Source: Bacteroidales bacterium UBA7009 (GTDB taxonomy: Bacteria; Bacteroidota; Bacteroidia; Bacteroidales; Paludibacteraceae). From it: 64,000 nucleotides of DNA. The notes below the pieces were generated by a model that worked only from the letters and a program-made list of their open reading frames with translations, was not told the origin of the DNA and searched no databases. The stretch spans positions 1 to 64,000 of the forward strand of contig DJXH01000027.1 in the NCBI GenBank assembly GCA_002449665.1. Reading direction: 5' to 3'. Position 1 is the first letter of the stretch. Each line of letters begins with the position of its first letter. Shown piece by piece: positions 45,680 to 55,079 of this stretch. Made by a program: the position numbers and the translations under genes.

Positions 45680-47038
45680 TTATTCTACTAATTGGTAATC
45701 AATCTGTCTTTTTTCCACATCGGCCCTCATTACTTTTACTCTCACTCTGTCGCCTAATGTGTAGGCTGCCTCTCCGCTTGTTTTCTTCTTACCGCGGCGT
45801 TTGCTTACTACTCGCAGACAGAAATTCTTTTCGTCATATTCGAGAAACTCGCCCGGGCGGATAGAGCGTATCGGTACCATTCCGTCGCACAGCGAGTCGT
45901 CCAAGGTAACAAAAAGTCCAAATTCTCTCACTCCCGAAATAGTTCCGTCAAATTCCTCTCCTATATGGTCTTTTATCCAAAGGGCTTGCATTTCCTTTAT
46001 TGAGTCGCGCTCTGCCTGCACTGCCTCTTGCTCCCTTTCAGAGCAATGCTCCGCTGCTTTTTGCAGGTCTATAGTTATCTTCTCTCCCCGCTCACCGAGT
46101 ATGTATTTGGCAACGAGCCGATGTACTATAACGTCAGGATAGCGGCGTATAGGGGATGTGAAGTGTGTGTAATAGTCAAAGGCAAGTCCGTAATGCCCTA
46201 TGTTGCGGGTGGAATAGACGGCTTTTGCCATTGCTCTGACGGTCAGCATATACAGAGCAGCGGGCGATATGGTGTCTTTGTGTTTGCGGGTAAACTGCTC
46301 TATAAGGTCAAGTTTTTCCGTGTCGGGTTTGCCGTGAATGCGGTATATCATATTCTTTCCGCGTTTGCCCATCTGCTCGGCTATTGTCCTGTTGGCAAGC
46401 AGCATAAACTCTTCTATAAGGTGGTTGGCTTCGGCGGGTTTGACGAAATACACGCCTACGGGATAGCCTTTCTCGTCCAGTTTGAACTTCACTTCGTCCT
46501 GCTCCAAGTCCATTGCGCCGGCAGCCATACGCTTGCGGCGGAGAATAAGGGCTATGTCGTTGAGTGTCAGTATGGCATCGCGTAGTCTGTCATCGTCTAT
46601 GGCATCGGTCTTTTGCTCTATAATTGCTTGTGCCTGCTCGTAGGTAAGTCGGTAGTCGGAGCGTATGACGGTGCGGCACACTTTGTGTTTTTTCACCTCG
46701 CCGTCTCTGCCTATGGTAAAAATAACCGACATACACAGTTTATCTTCCTGCGGACGGAGCGAGCAAAGATCGTTACACAGTTCCTCCGGCAGCATAGGTA
46801 TAACTCTGTCAACGAGATATACGCTTGTGGCTTTGTCGTAAGCCTCTTTGTCTATATCATCGCCTTCCTGCACATAGTGGGTTACATCCGCTATGTGTAC
46901 GCCTATTGTAAGGTCGCCGTCTTCGGCTGTGTCAAACGACAATGCATCGTCAAAATCTTTGGCATCGGCAGGGTCGATTGTGAATGTAAAACTATCCCTC
47001 ACATCCCGCCTGCGCATTATTTCTTTTGCTGAAATCAT
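45680..47038 (-). CDS. rnr: RNase R/RNase II family exoribonuclease lacking the N-terminal domains
   Basis: 452 residues: the RNB catalytic domain from the first residues (IDPADAKDFDDALS near 24, with the metal-binding Asp cluster), VIPMLPEELCNDLCSLRP, RIHGKPD and YTHFTSPIRRYPD, then a C-terminal S1 domain (EEFDGTISGVREFGLFVTLD, about 360-445). Typical RNase R of this phylum is about 700 residues with helix-turn-helix and cold-shock domains before RNB; here these are absent. A good promoter lies just upstream on the minus strand (-7 at 47069-47062), which leaves no room for them, so the short form seems to be the native gene, not a fragment. It should still digest RNA 3'-5', with altered handling of structured RNA; that is inference. 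Confidence 0.88.
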   Translation of the reverse strand: MISAKEIMRRRDVRDSFTFTIDPADAKDFDDALSFDTAEDGDLTIGVHIADVTHYVQEGDDIDKEAYDKATSVYLVDRVIPMLPEELCNDLCSLRPQEDKLCMSVIFTIGRDGEVKKHKVCRTVIRSDYRLTYEQAQAIIEQKTDAIDDDRLRDAILTLNDIALILRRKRMAAGAMDLEQDEVKFKLDEKGYPVGVYFVKPAEANHLIEEFMLLANRTIAEQMGKRGKNMIYRIHGKPDTEKLDLIEQFTRKHKDTISPAALYMLTVRAMAKAVYSTRNIGHYGLAFDYYTHFTSPIRRYPDVIVHRLVAKYILGERGEKITIDLQKAAEHCSEREQEAVQAERDSIKEMQALWIKDHIGEEFDGTISGVREFGLFVTLDDSLCDGMVPIRSIRPGEFLEYDEKNFCLRVVSKRRGKKKTSGEAAYTLGDRVRVKVMRADVEKRQIDYQLVE

Positions 47039-47060
47039 TACTCTTTTTCGCTTTATTTTT

Positions 47061-47110
47061 GCAAAGGTAAGCAAAAATTTGTGAGTGTGCAAATTTTTGC
47101 TTACCTTTGC
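47061..47110. promoter_or_regulatory. Perfectly symmetric divergent promoters (rnr minus, glgP plus)
   Basis: A perfect 21-bp inverted repeat, 47061-47081 with 47090-47110, around an 8-base spacer (tgagtgtg). Each arm carries a complete promoter: plus TTTG 47078-47081, 20 bases, TACCTTTG 47102-47109; minus TTTG 47093-47090, 20 bases, TACCTTTG 47069-47062. The region 47039-47159 holds no gene. Confidence 0.8.
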
Positions 47111-47159
47111 GCGCTTTATGTGCAATTTGGTAAATATTCACAATATTCTTATATAAAAT

Positions 47160-49730
47160 ATGACAAAGATTAAAGTAAACAACGTCAATCAACCCGTTTG
47201 GAAAGATGTAATGGTTCATGCCAACCTTCCGGAAAGTCTGAAAAAACTGCAAGAGATAGCATACAACCTATGGTGGGTATGGAACAGCGATGCAAAAAAT
47301 ATATTCAGATACATAGACCTTGAGTCTTGGCATAGGGCGCAGTCCAACCCGATAATGCTCCTTAACATAATGAGTTACGAGCGTATGATGCAACTTACCG
47401 AGGATAAGCATTTTATGGAGCAACTCGACAAGACCTACGCCGATTTCCGTGCCTATATGGACACTCCTAAAGACCATACTAAGCCGAGTATTGCCTATTT
47501 CTCAATGGAGTATGGTCTTACTCATATCATCAAGATTTATTCCGGCGGTCTCGGTATTTTGGCAGGCGACTACCTTAAAGAAGCCAGTGACTGCAACGTA
47601 GATATGACCGCTATCGGTTTCCTCTATCGCTACGGTTATTTTACTCAGACACTTTCTCCCGAGGGTCAGCAGATAGCCAACTATGAGGCGCAGAACTTTA
47701 ATAATCTGCCCCTTGAGCAAGTTAAGAACGCCGATGGTTCTCCTATGATAATAGAAGTGCCGTATCCCGAAAGAGTGGTGAAAGCCTATCTGTGGAAAGT
47801 GGCAGTGGGTCGTATCAACCTCTACTTGCTTGACACTGACAACGAACTTAACTCTGAGTGGGATCGTCAGATTACCCACCAACTATACGGAGGAGACTGG
47901 GAGAACCGTATCAAGCAGGAGATTCTGCTTGGTATAGGCGGTGTGCTCGCTCTCAATAAGCTTGGAATAAAGAAAGATGTCTATCACTGCAACGAGGGAC
48001 ATGCCGCTCTTATGGGCTTGCAGCGTCTTGTGGATTTAGTGGAGAAAGAGCATCTTAACTTTGAGCAGGCGTTGGAGGTAGTGCGTGCAAGCGGACTTTA
48101 CACCTGCCATACCCCCGTTCCCGCAGGACACGACTACTTTGAGGAAGGACTGTTCTATAAGTATATGAACGAGTATGCAGGTCGTCTCGGTATTGAATGG
48201 AAAGACCTTATCGGTATGGGCAGACAGAACCCCGAAGATACGACAGAGAAATTCTCGATGTCAGTCTTTGCTCTCAATACTTGCCAAGAGGCAAACGGCG
48301 TAAGTTGGCTCCACGGCGAGGTGTCGAAGAAGATGTTTGCTCCCGTATGGAAAGGCTATTTCCCCGAGGAGTTGCACGTCAGTTATGTTACCAACGGCGT
48401 ACACATGCCCACTTGGGCTGCCAGCGAGTGGAAGTCGGTGTATAAACGCACTTTCCCCGCCGAGTGGTGGTACGACCAGTCTAATCCCGAGATGTGGAAG
48501 GCATATAACGACCTGCCTGACGAGACGATTTGGAACACTCGTATGAAACTCAAAAACAAACTGATTGATTATATTAAGGAGAAGTTCCAAGAAGACTGGA
48601 TGAAGAGTCAGGGCGACCCCGCTCGTATAGTACGCGCTCTTAATGGGATGGATGCCAACAGCCTTATTATCGGTTTCGGTCGCCGTTTTGCCACCTACAA
48701 GCGCGCTCACCTGCTCTTTACCGACCTCGAGCGACTTGACAAACTTGTCAACAACCCCAACTACCCCGTTCAGTTCCTCTTTACCGGTAAGGCTCACCCC
48801 GCAGACGGCGGCGGTCAAGGGCTGATAAAACGCATTATTGAGATAAGCCGTATGCCGCAGTTCCTTGGTAAGATTATCTTCCTTGAGAACTACGATATGC
48901 GCCTTGCCAAACGCCTTGTCAGCGGTGTCGATATATGGCTCAATACTCCGACACGTCCGCTTGAAGCATCGGGTACGAGTGGTGAGAAAGCACAGATGAA
49001 CGGCGTTCTTAACTTCTCTGTAAGAGATGGTTGGTGGCTTGAAGGTTATGTTCCCGGAGCCGGTTGGGCACTTACGGACAAACGTACCTATGAGAACCAA
49101 GCGCACCAAGACCAACTTGATGCCGCTACCATCTATCAGATACTCGAAACGGAGATAATACCTATGTATTATGCCAAAAACTCCAAAGGCTATTCACCCG
49201 AATGGATACAGACGATAAAGAACTCCGTTACCAAAATCACTCCTCATTTTACCACCAAGCGTATGATGGACGACTACTTCAGCAAGTTCTACAACAAACT
49301 TGCTCAAAGACACGCCCTTATGATGAGTGATAACTTCAAGATGGCAAAGGAGATAGCCGCTTGGAAATCCAATATAGTAGAGCATTGGGACGAGATAGAA
49401 GTGGTAAGCCGCTCCTTTGAAGACGTAACTCAAAACTCTCCGTCCGTAGGTGAAACAAGAAAAGTGCAGGTAGTGATAGATACTCACTCGCTTAAAGACA
49501 ACGGCATAGGTGTAGAACTTGTGGCTGTACGAACCTCACAGCACAACAACGACAAACTGCATAAAGTGTTGCCGCTTGATATAGTAAAAATAGAAGGTAC
49601 GCGTATCACCTACGAGGCTATTTATCGCTTTGACTACGCCGGCGGCATGAAGTTCGGACTTCGTATGTTCCCCAAGAACGACCTGCTACCCCATCGTATG
49701 GACTTCGCATACGTGCGCTGGATAGGATAA
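47160..49730 (+). CDS. glgP: Alpha-glucan (glycogen/maltodextrin) phosphorylase
   Basis: 856 residues, the length of the short Bacteroidota-type alpha-glucan phosphorylase (TIGR02094-like). It releases glucose 1-phosphate from alpha-1,4-glucans with PLP. Visible: NLWWVWNSDAKNIFRYID at the start, IAYFSMEYGLTHIIKIYSGG, VYHCNEGHAALMGLQRL, VTNGVHMPTWAA, IGFGRRFATYKRAHLL, FTGKAHPADG, and the PLP-lysine region EASGTSGEKAQMNGVLN followed by SVRDGWWLEGY. Single gene with its own promoter in the symmetric pair shared with rnr. Confidence 0.95.
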   Translation: MTKIKVNNVNQPVWKDVMVHANLPESLKKLQEIAYNLWWVWNSDAKNIFRYIDLESWHRAQSNPIMLLNIMSYERMMQLTEDKHFMEQLDKTYADFRAYMDTPKDHTKPSIAYFSMEYGLTHIIKIYSGGLGILAGDYLKEASDCNVDMTAIGFLYRYGYFTQTLSPEGQQIANYEAQNFNNLPLEQVKNADGSPMIIEVPYPERVVKAYLWKVAVGRINLYLLDTDNELNSEWDRQITHQLYGGDWENRIKQEILLGIGGVLALNKLGIKKDVYHCNEGHAALMGLQRLVDLVEKEHLNFEQALEVVRASGLYTCHTPVPAGHDYFEEGLFYKYMNEYAGRLGIEWKDLIGMGRQNPEDTTEKFSMSVFALNTCQEANGVSWLHGEVSKKMFAPVWKGYFPEELHVSYVTNGVHMPTWAASEWKSVYKRTFPAEWWYDQSNPEMWKAYNDLPDETIWNTRMKLKNKLIDYIKEKFQEDWMKSQGDPARIVRALNGMDANSLIIGFGRRFATYKRAHLLFTDLERLDKLVNNPNYPVQFLFTGKAHPADGGGQGLIKRIIEISRMPQFLGKIIFLENYDMRLAKRLVSGVDIWLNTPTRPLEASGTSGEKAQMNGVLNFSVRDGWWLEGYVPGAGWALTDKRTYENQAHQDQLDAATIYQILETEIIPMYYAKNSKGYSPEWIQTIKNSVTKITPHFTTKRMMDDYFSKFYNKLAQRHALMMSDNFKMAKEIAAWKSNIVEHWDEIEVVSRSFEDVTQNSPSVGETRKVQVVIDTHSLKDNGIGVELVAVRTSQHNNDKLHKVLPLDIVKIEGTRITYEAIYRFDYAGGMKFGLRMFPKNDLLPHRMDFAYVRWIG

Positions 49731-49752
49731 CAACCATAACCTCAAACCTCTA

Positions 49753-50439
49753 TTGCCTACGACGAAACGTATATACATATTCCTTGGTTTGCTGCTCGCC
49801 TGCATAAGCGGTGTTATGGCTCAAGCGAACGATCGCATATATCGTCTCGAAGTAGGTATAGACGGCGGCGGGTGCTACTATGTGGGCGATGCTAACCGCA
49901 CTATATTCAAGAACGTTAGAGAGACCTACGGTGCATCGTTCAGATATATGTTTGACAGGCGTTGGTCTGTACGTGCCAAAGGTATGTATGAACATATAAC
50001 AGGCTTTTATCCCGATGCTTATGGAGTGGCAAATGCTTCTCTCGGCAGGTGGAACAATAGGCTGACAAACATAGATGCAGTGGGAGAGTTTAATTTCCTG
50101 CCCTTCGGAGATGTACGCTATGACAGCCGCATAAGTCCTATTACACCTTATATAGGTATAGGTATCGGCGTGAGTCTGCACGGCAACTTCAAGAAAGTGG
50201 CGGCATATATGCCGTTCATAATAGGAGCCAAGTGGCGTTGCGCCAAACACCTTACTATCCACCTCGCTTGGCAGCACAATGTGTATTTCTCGGACGGAAT
50301 GGAAAATGTGGAGGCATACAACAACTCATACAACCTCAACGGAGGCAATATAATGAATATGGACGTAACGGGCAGTTTGGTACTCGGCTTTGCCGTAGCG
50401 TTCGTACAAGACGGCAAAGTGTGCCGCACCTGCAAATAA
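49753..50439 (+). CDS. Outer-membrane barrel protein, DUF6089-like
   Basis: 228 residues. Signal peptide (IYIFLGLLLACISGVMAQ) then a small barrel-like sequence (RLEVGIDGGGCYYVGDAN, YGASFRYMFDRRWSVRAKG, ITPYIGIGIGVSLHG). A protein of this kind usually precedes uppS and bamA in Bacteroidota; that position and the pattern support the DUF6089 assignment. It starts with TTG at 49753, as no ATG precedes the signal peptide. Nothing like a promoter was recognised in the 22-base gap after glgP, so read-through from glgP is possible. Confidence 0.75.
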   Translation: MPTTKRIYIFLGLLLACISGVMAQANDRIYRLEVGIDGGGCYYVGDANRTIFKNVRETYGASFRYMFDRRWSVRAKGMYEHITGFYPDAYGVANASLGRWNNRLTNIDAVGEFNFLPFGDVRYDSRISPITPYIGIGIGVSLHGNFKKVAAYMPFIIGAKWRCAKHLTIHLAWQHNVYFSDGMENVEAYNNSYNLNGGNIMNMDVTGSLVLGFAVAFVQDGKVCRTCK

Positions 50440-50448
50440 TTTAGGACA

Positions 50449-51183
50449 ATGGCTGAAAATATATCACAATCTGTTCCCCGCCATATCGCCATTATTATGG
50501 ACGGTAACGGAAGATGGGCAAAGCAGCACGGACTGAAACGTATGTTCGGGCATCAAAGAGGTGTGCAGACGGTGCACGACATCACCGAAGCCGCTGCCGA
50601 ATTGGGCGTGGAGTATCTTACTCTTTATGCTTTTTCCACAGAGAACTGGAATCGTCCGCAGGAGGAGGTGGATGCTCTGATGTCGTTGCTTGTGGATACC
50701 GTGGCTAAAGAGACACCGACACTGATGAAAAACAACATACGCCTGCTCACCATAGGCGATATAACACGCCTGCCGGAAAAAGCAAGGGTGAAGTTTCAGA
50801 CCTGTATGGAGCAGACGGCGGCAAACACCGGACTTAAACTTGTAGTAGCCCTTAGTTACTCTTCCCGCTGGGAAATAACGCGTGCGGTGCAACTCATAGC
50901 AGAGGATGTCAAAAAAGGGAATTTCTCGGCGGATGATATTAACGAATCACTTGTTTCGTCCTATCTTACCACCGGTGATATGCCTGACCCCGATTTGCTC
51001 ATTCGTACCAGCGGCGAACTGAGAATAAGCAATTTTCTGCTTTGGCAGTCGGCATATACGGAATTGTATTTCACCCCTTGTCTATGGCCCGACTTTACCG
51101 TTGAGCACTTCAAAGAGGCTATAGCCGACTACTCGCGGCGCGAAAGACGCTTCGGCAAAACAACAGAACAACTGCAAAAGTGA
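50449..51183 (+). CDS. uppS: Isoprenyl transferase (undecaprenyl diphosphate synthase)
   Basis: 244 residues. Makes the C55 lipid carrier of peptidoglycan and glycan synthesis. Motifs: IIMDGNGRWAKQHGLKRMFG, LTLYAFSTENWNRPQEEV, VVALSYSSRWEI and PDPDLLIRTSGELRISNFL, in family order. It is followed by bamA with a 4-base overlap (GTGA), so the two are translationally coupled. Confidence 0.96.
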   Translation: MAENISQSVPRHIAIIMDGNGRWAKQHGLKRMFGHQRGVQTVHDITEAAAELGVEYLTLYAFSTENWNRPQEEVDALMSLLVDTVAKETPTLMKNNIRLLTIGDITRLPEKARVKFQTCMEQTAANTGLKLVVALSYSSRWEITRAVQLIAEDVKKGNFSADDINESLVSSYLTTGDMPDPDLLIRTSGELRISNFLLWQSAYTELYFTPCLWPDFTVEHFKEAIADYSRRERRFGKTTEQLQK

Positions 51184-53798
51184 AAAAATATATAATCTGC
51201 ATATTGCTGCTTCTTGTATCTGTGCTGGTCAATGCACAGACGGATGTCGCGGAGCAAGACACCGCCGCCGCTGCCTCCGTACCCGAGATAGAATACACCT
51301 ACCGCCACCGTACCTACGAGATAGCCGATATAAAAATCACCGGAGCCGACAGTTATGAAGACTTTGTGCTTATAGGCTTTTCCGGCTTGGCTGTCGGCGA
51401 CAAGGTGGAGATACCGGGCGACAAGATAACCAAAGCCGTCAAACGCTTTTGGAAACAGGGACTGTTCTCCGATGTGAAAATCATCGCTACCAAGATGACC
51501 GACACGCACGTATGGCTTGAGATCCAACTCAAGCAGCGTCCGCGTATATCCGAACTCGAATATCGCGGTATGAAAAAGAGCGAGAGAGAAGACCTCGAAG
51601 TGAAGATAGGCATTACCAAGGGCAACCAGATGACACCCAACCTCGCAGACCGTGCAAAGACGATAATACAAAAATACTACGCTGAAAAAGGGTTCAAGAA
51701 CGCACAAGTGAACATCCTGCAAAAAGACGATCCCGACCGTGCAGGCTATGTAAGAGTGCTTGTCAATGTGGAGAAAAATGCCAAGACCAAAGTGGCACAT
51801 ATCTATATCAACGGCAACAAGGCTCTAAGTCATACGCAGATAAACATGGCGATGAAGAAGACCAACGACAACCACATCACCAACCTCTTCCGCACCAAGA
51901 AATTCGTTGAAACAGAGTATGAAAAAGACAAGCAGGCAGTAATAGAAAAATACAACGAATTAGGTTATCGCGATGCCTATATCGTTGCTGACAGCGTTGT
52001 CCCCAATCCCGAAGACCCGACACGCGTGGATGTCTATATGGATATATACGAGGGCAATAAGTATTATGTGCGCGACATCAAATGGGTGGGTAATACCGTC
52101 TATCCCTATGACTACCTTAACCGTCTGCTTGGTATCAACAAAGGCGATACTTACAACCTCAAGCAACTCAACAAACGCCTTACAGAGGATGATGATGCAG
52201 TAGCCAAACTCTATACCGACCAAGGCTATCTCTTCTTCAACGTTGACCCCGTGGAGGTGAACATAACAGGCGACTCTATTGACTTTGAGATGCGTATATA
52301 TGAGGGCAAACCCGCCACTATCAATCAGATAAACATCGTGGGTAACACTCGTGTATATGAACACGTTGTAAGGCGCGAACTATACACCAAGCCCGGTCAA
52401 CTATACAGCCAGTCGGACATAATGCGCTCGTTGCGCGAACTTGCACAGATGGGACACTTCGACCCCGAAAAACTCGTTCCGGACATACAGCCCAACCCCG
52501 AAGAAGGGACGGTGGATATTACCTATAACCTCCAAACCAAGTCCAGCGACCAGATTGAGTTCTCTCTCGGTTGGGGCGCAACAGGACTGGTAGGCAGTGT
52601 GGGACTAAAATTCACCAATTTCGCTATACAGAACCTCTTTAACAAAAAAGCCTACCGTATAGTGCCGCAGGGTGAGGGACAGACCTTCCAAATAAACGCC
52701 CGTACCAACGGAATATACTACAACTCCGTGAGCATCAACTTTATGGAGCCATGGCTCGGCGGCAAACGACCTAACACGCTCAGTGTCGGTGCTTTCTTCG
52801 CCTCGCAGACCGGCTATTCCGACCGCTACTACCAGTCGTATCAGAACCTCTATAACAACTACTACGCTTCCTACTACTATACCGGCAACAGCAACTACTA
52901 TCAGCAACTGCAGGAGTCGGAGGCAGATCCGAACAAGTACTTGCGAACCGTTGGTGCCAGCATAGGATATGGTAAGCGTCTGAGATGGCCCGATGACTAT
53001 TTCTCTTTCTACGGAGAGCTGAGTTACCAACTCTATATGATGAAAAAATGGCCCTACCTGCTTGTCTCTGACGGCAACTGCCATAACCTCGCACTCAACC
53101 TCCAACTGTCGCGCTCCAGCATAGATAATCCTATCTATACACGCCGAGGTTCGCAGTTCGTAATAGGAGCAAAGATAACCCCGCCATACAGCATAATAAA
53201 AGGTGAAACGGATGCCGATATTATAGCCAAGTCCATCAACGACAGGTATAAGTTTATCGAATACTATAAACTCAAATTCTCCGGCAAGGTCTTTACTCCC
53301 CTTACGCCGGATAGCAAACTTGTGCTTATGGCGCGTGCCGACTGGGGTTTCCTCGGATATTACAACAAATACGCCAAGTCGCCGTTTGAGACCTTCTATA
53401 TGGGCGGCGACGGTACGACCGGCTATTCGAGTTACTCCACGGAGTATGTCTCTATGCGCGGCTACTCGTCCGGTTCGCTCACACCATACGATGAAGTAAC
53501 GGGCAGAAATATGGGATATGTCTATAACAAGTTTACGCTCGAACTTCGCTATCCCATCCTGCTCGAACAGTCTGCCACCATCTGGGCTCTCGGTTTTGTG
53601 GAAGCAGGTAACTGCTTTGCGGACATAAGAAACTATAACCCGTTCAATCTCAAACGCTCTGCCGGTGTGGGTGTGCGCGTGTTCCTGCAGATGTTCGGTC
53701 TGCTCGGTATAGACTGGGGCTGGGGCTTCGATGACATCAACGGCAACAAGACTTATGGCGGAAGTCAGTTCCACTTCGTGCTCGGACAGGAACTGTAA
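51180..53798 (+). CDS. bamA: Outer-membrane assembly factor BamA (Omp85)
   Basis: 872 residues. Signal peptide (ICILLLLVSVLVNA), POTRA domains from about 40 to 425 (EIADIKITGADSY, VAHIYINGNKALSH, YYVRDIKWVGNTVYPYDYL, TINQINIVGNTRVYEHVVRR), then the Omp85 barrel with VRGY-like MRGYSSGSLTPYD near 757 and a C-terminal FHFVLGQEL. It inserts beta-barrels into the outer membrane. A Tyr/Asn-rich insert (YYQSYQNLYNNYYASYYY near 548-565) probably lies in an extracellular loop. Starts with GTG overlapping the uppS stop. Confidence 0.95.
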   Translation: MKKYIICILLLLVSVLVNAQTDVAEQDTAAAASVPEIEYTYRHRTYEIADIKITGADSYEDFVLIGFSGLAVGDKVEIPGDKITKAVKRFWKQGLFSDVKIIATKMTDTHVWLEIQLKQRPRISELEYRGMKKSEREDLEVKIGITKGNQMTPNLADRAKTIIQKYYAEKGFKNAQVNILQKDDPDRAGYVRVLVNVEKNAKTKVAHIYINGNKALSHTQINMAMKKTNDNHITNLFRTKKFVETEYEKDKQAVIEKYNELGYRDAYIVADSVVPNPEDPTRVDVYMDIYEGNKYYVRDIKWVGNTVYPYDYLNRLLGINKGDTYNLKQLNKRLTEDDDAVAKLYTDQGYLFFNVDPVEVNITGDSIDFEMRIYEGKPATINQINIVGNTRVYEHVVRRELYTKPGQLYSQSDIMRSLRELAQMGHFDPEKLVPDIQPNPEEGTVDITYNLQTKSSDQIEFSLGWGATGLVGSVGLKFTNFAIQNLFNKKAYRIVPQGEGQTFQINARTNGIYYNSVSINFMEPWLGGKRPNTLSVGAFFASQTGYSDRYYQSYQNLYNNYYASYYYTGNSNYYQQLQESEADPNKYLRTVGASIGYGKRLRWPDDYFSFYGELSYQLYMMKKWPYLLVSDGNCHNLALNLQLSRSSIDNPIYTRRGSQFVIGAKITPPYSIIKGETDADIIAKSINDRYKFIEYYKLKFSGKVFTPLTPDSKLVLMARADWGFLGYYNKYAKSPFETFYMGGDGTTGYSSYSTEYVSMRGYSSGSLTPYDEVTGRNMGYVYNKFTLELRYPILLEQSATIWALGFVEAGNCFADIRNYNPFNLKRSAGVGVRVFLQMFGLLGIDWGWGFDDINGNKTYGGSQFHFVLGQEL

Positions 53799-53864
53799 AT
53801 ACCGCACGTAATGCAGTTTGGCACAAATTATGTTATTACATTTTACGAAAATATACCAATCAAT

Positions 53865-54377
53865 ATGAAAAGAATACTCTTACCTCTGTTTTTGCTCATT
53901 GCTCTTGCCGCGCAAGCCAAAGATGTGTCGGTCGCTTTCGTGGATATGCAGTATATACTCAAAAACCTGCCTCAATACGAAGCGGCACAGGAGCAGTTGC
54001 AACTCATATCAAAGAAGTGGCAGCGCGAGATAGATGCAGCCGCGCAGGAAGTGCAAGTGATGACTGCCAACTACCAAACCGAGCAGATATTTATGAGCGA
54101 AAGTATGCGCAAACAAAAAGAGAAAGAGATACTTGACAAAGAGCAGCAAGTGCTTGAACTCCGCCGTAAATACTTTGCCGACAACGGCGAACTGTTCAAG
54201 AAACGCGAGGCACTGCTCAAACCCATACAGGACGAGATTTATACAGCCATACAAGAGGTGGCTAACGAGAAGCGATACGACATAGTGAAAGACCGAAGTG
54301 CCGACCCCTCGCTTATCTATATGTCTAACAAACTTGATATTTCCGATGTTATACTTAATAAACTCGGAGCCAAATAA
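53865..54377 (+). CDS. OmpH/Skp-family periplasmic chaperone, first copy
   Basis: 170 residues. Signal peptide to about residue 18 (LLPLFLLIALAAQA), VSVAFVDMQYILKNLPQYEA, a long charged helical middle (LDKEQQVLELRRKY), then DIVKDRSADPSLIYMSNKLD and a C-terminal VILNKLGAK. Skp-type proteins hold unfolded outer-membrane proteins for BamA. ATG 53865 is chosen because it begins the signal peptide; longer frames add no similarity. Confidence 0.92.
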   Translation: MKRILLPLFLLIALAAQAKDVSVAFVDMQYILKNLPQYEAAQEQLQLISKKWQREIDAAAQEVQVMTANYQTEQIFMSESMRKQKEKEILDKEQQVLELRRKYFADNGELFKKREALLKPIQDEIYTAIQEVANEKRYDIVKDRSADPSLIYMSNKLDISDVILNKLGAK

Positions 54378-54426
54378 ATTCCTTTGCAACAGATAAACAG
54401 AATAATATAAACACTATTTTATCGAT

Positions 54427-54927
54427 ATGAAAAAAATCCTTTTAATCCTTGCTATGGCTCTGCCTATGCTTGCCACAGCACAGTCGAATACCAAATTCGG
54501 TTATGTAAACACGCAGGAACTCTTTGCTCTTATGCCCGAAGTGAAAGGCGTACAAGCACGACTTGACAGCCTCAACAAGCAATATGAAGAGATGCTTCTT
54601 GGTATGCAGGACGAATATAAAAAGAAATTGGCCGACTATGAGCAGAAAAGTGCTACTATGACAACTGCTATGAAGCAGATTCAGGAGGAAGAACTCGTTA
54701 CTATGCAACAGCGCATTCAGACTGCATATCAAACGGCTCAACAGGACTTGCAAAACAAGCAGCAGGAGTATTTCGTTCCTATTCACGAGCGTATGTCCAA
54801 GGCAATTAAGACCGTAGGCGAAAAGGGCGGATATACCTATATCTTCGAATCCGCTTCTATGGTCTATACCGCACCCTCGGCTGACAATGTGATAGAGGCT
54901 GTGAAGAAAGAACTCGGCATCAAATAA
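54427..54927 (+). CDS. OmpH/Skp-family periplasmic chaperone, second copy
   Basis: 166 residues. Signal peptide MKKILLILAMALPMLATAQ, KFGYVNTQELFALMPEVKGV, a helical middle (QEEELVTMQQRIQTAYQTAQ), and YTYIFESASMVYTAPSADNV near the end. Paralogue of the previous gene; tandem ompH genes after bamA are usual in Bacteroidota. Co-transcribed; gap 49 bases. Confidence 0.93.
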   Translation: MKKILLILAMALPMLATAQSNTKFGYVNTQELFALMPEVKGVQARLDSLNKQYEEMLLGMQDEYKKKLADYEQKSATMTTAMKQIQEEELVTMQQRIQTAYQTAQQDLQNKQQEYFVPIHERMSKAIKTVGEKGGYTYIFESASMVYTAPSADNVIEAVKKELGIK

Positions 54928-54928
54928 T

Positions 54929-55048
54929 ATGGCTGACGGCTATCTTGAAAGCCGCTACGAAGACTACGAAAAACGTAAGGCACAGTGGCTTAAAAAGAAA
55001 AAACATATAGTGCAACACCCTCTACGACAAGAAGATGAGGCACTGTAA
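54929..55048 (+). CDS. 39-residue basic small protein
   Basis: An open frame starting one base after the ompH stop: it begins MADGYLESRYEDYEKRKAQW and continues with a Lys-rich stretch (LKKKKHIVQHPLRQ). Small Bacteroidales ORFs starting M-x-D/N-x-YLE with KRKAxW are familiar to me but have no known function. Tight spacing to the upstream gene and a protein-like composition support it; too short to be certain. Confidence 0.5.
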   Translation: MADGYLESRYEDYEKRKAQWLKKKKHIVQHPLRQEDEAL

Positions 55049-55079
55049 AACAGATAATAACCTCAAAATATATACACTT

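Noticed and set aside
47039..47125. Upstream extension of the rnr frame
   Set aside because: It reads through the symmetric promoter; the sequence has no RNA-binding domain features.
52605..53807. A 400-codon minus-strand open frame opposite bamA
   Set aside because: Antisense to the Omp85 barrel; no start signal or motif.
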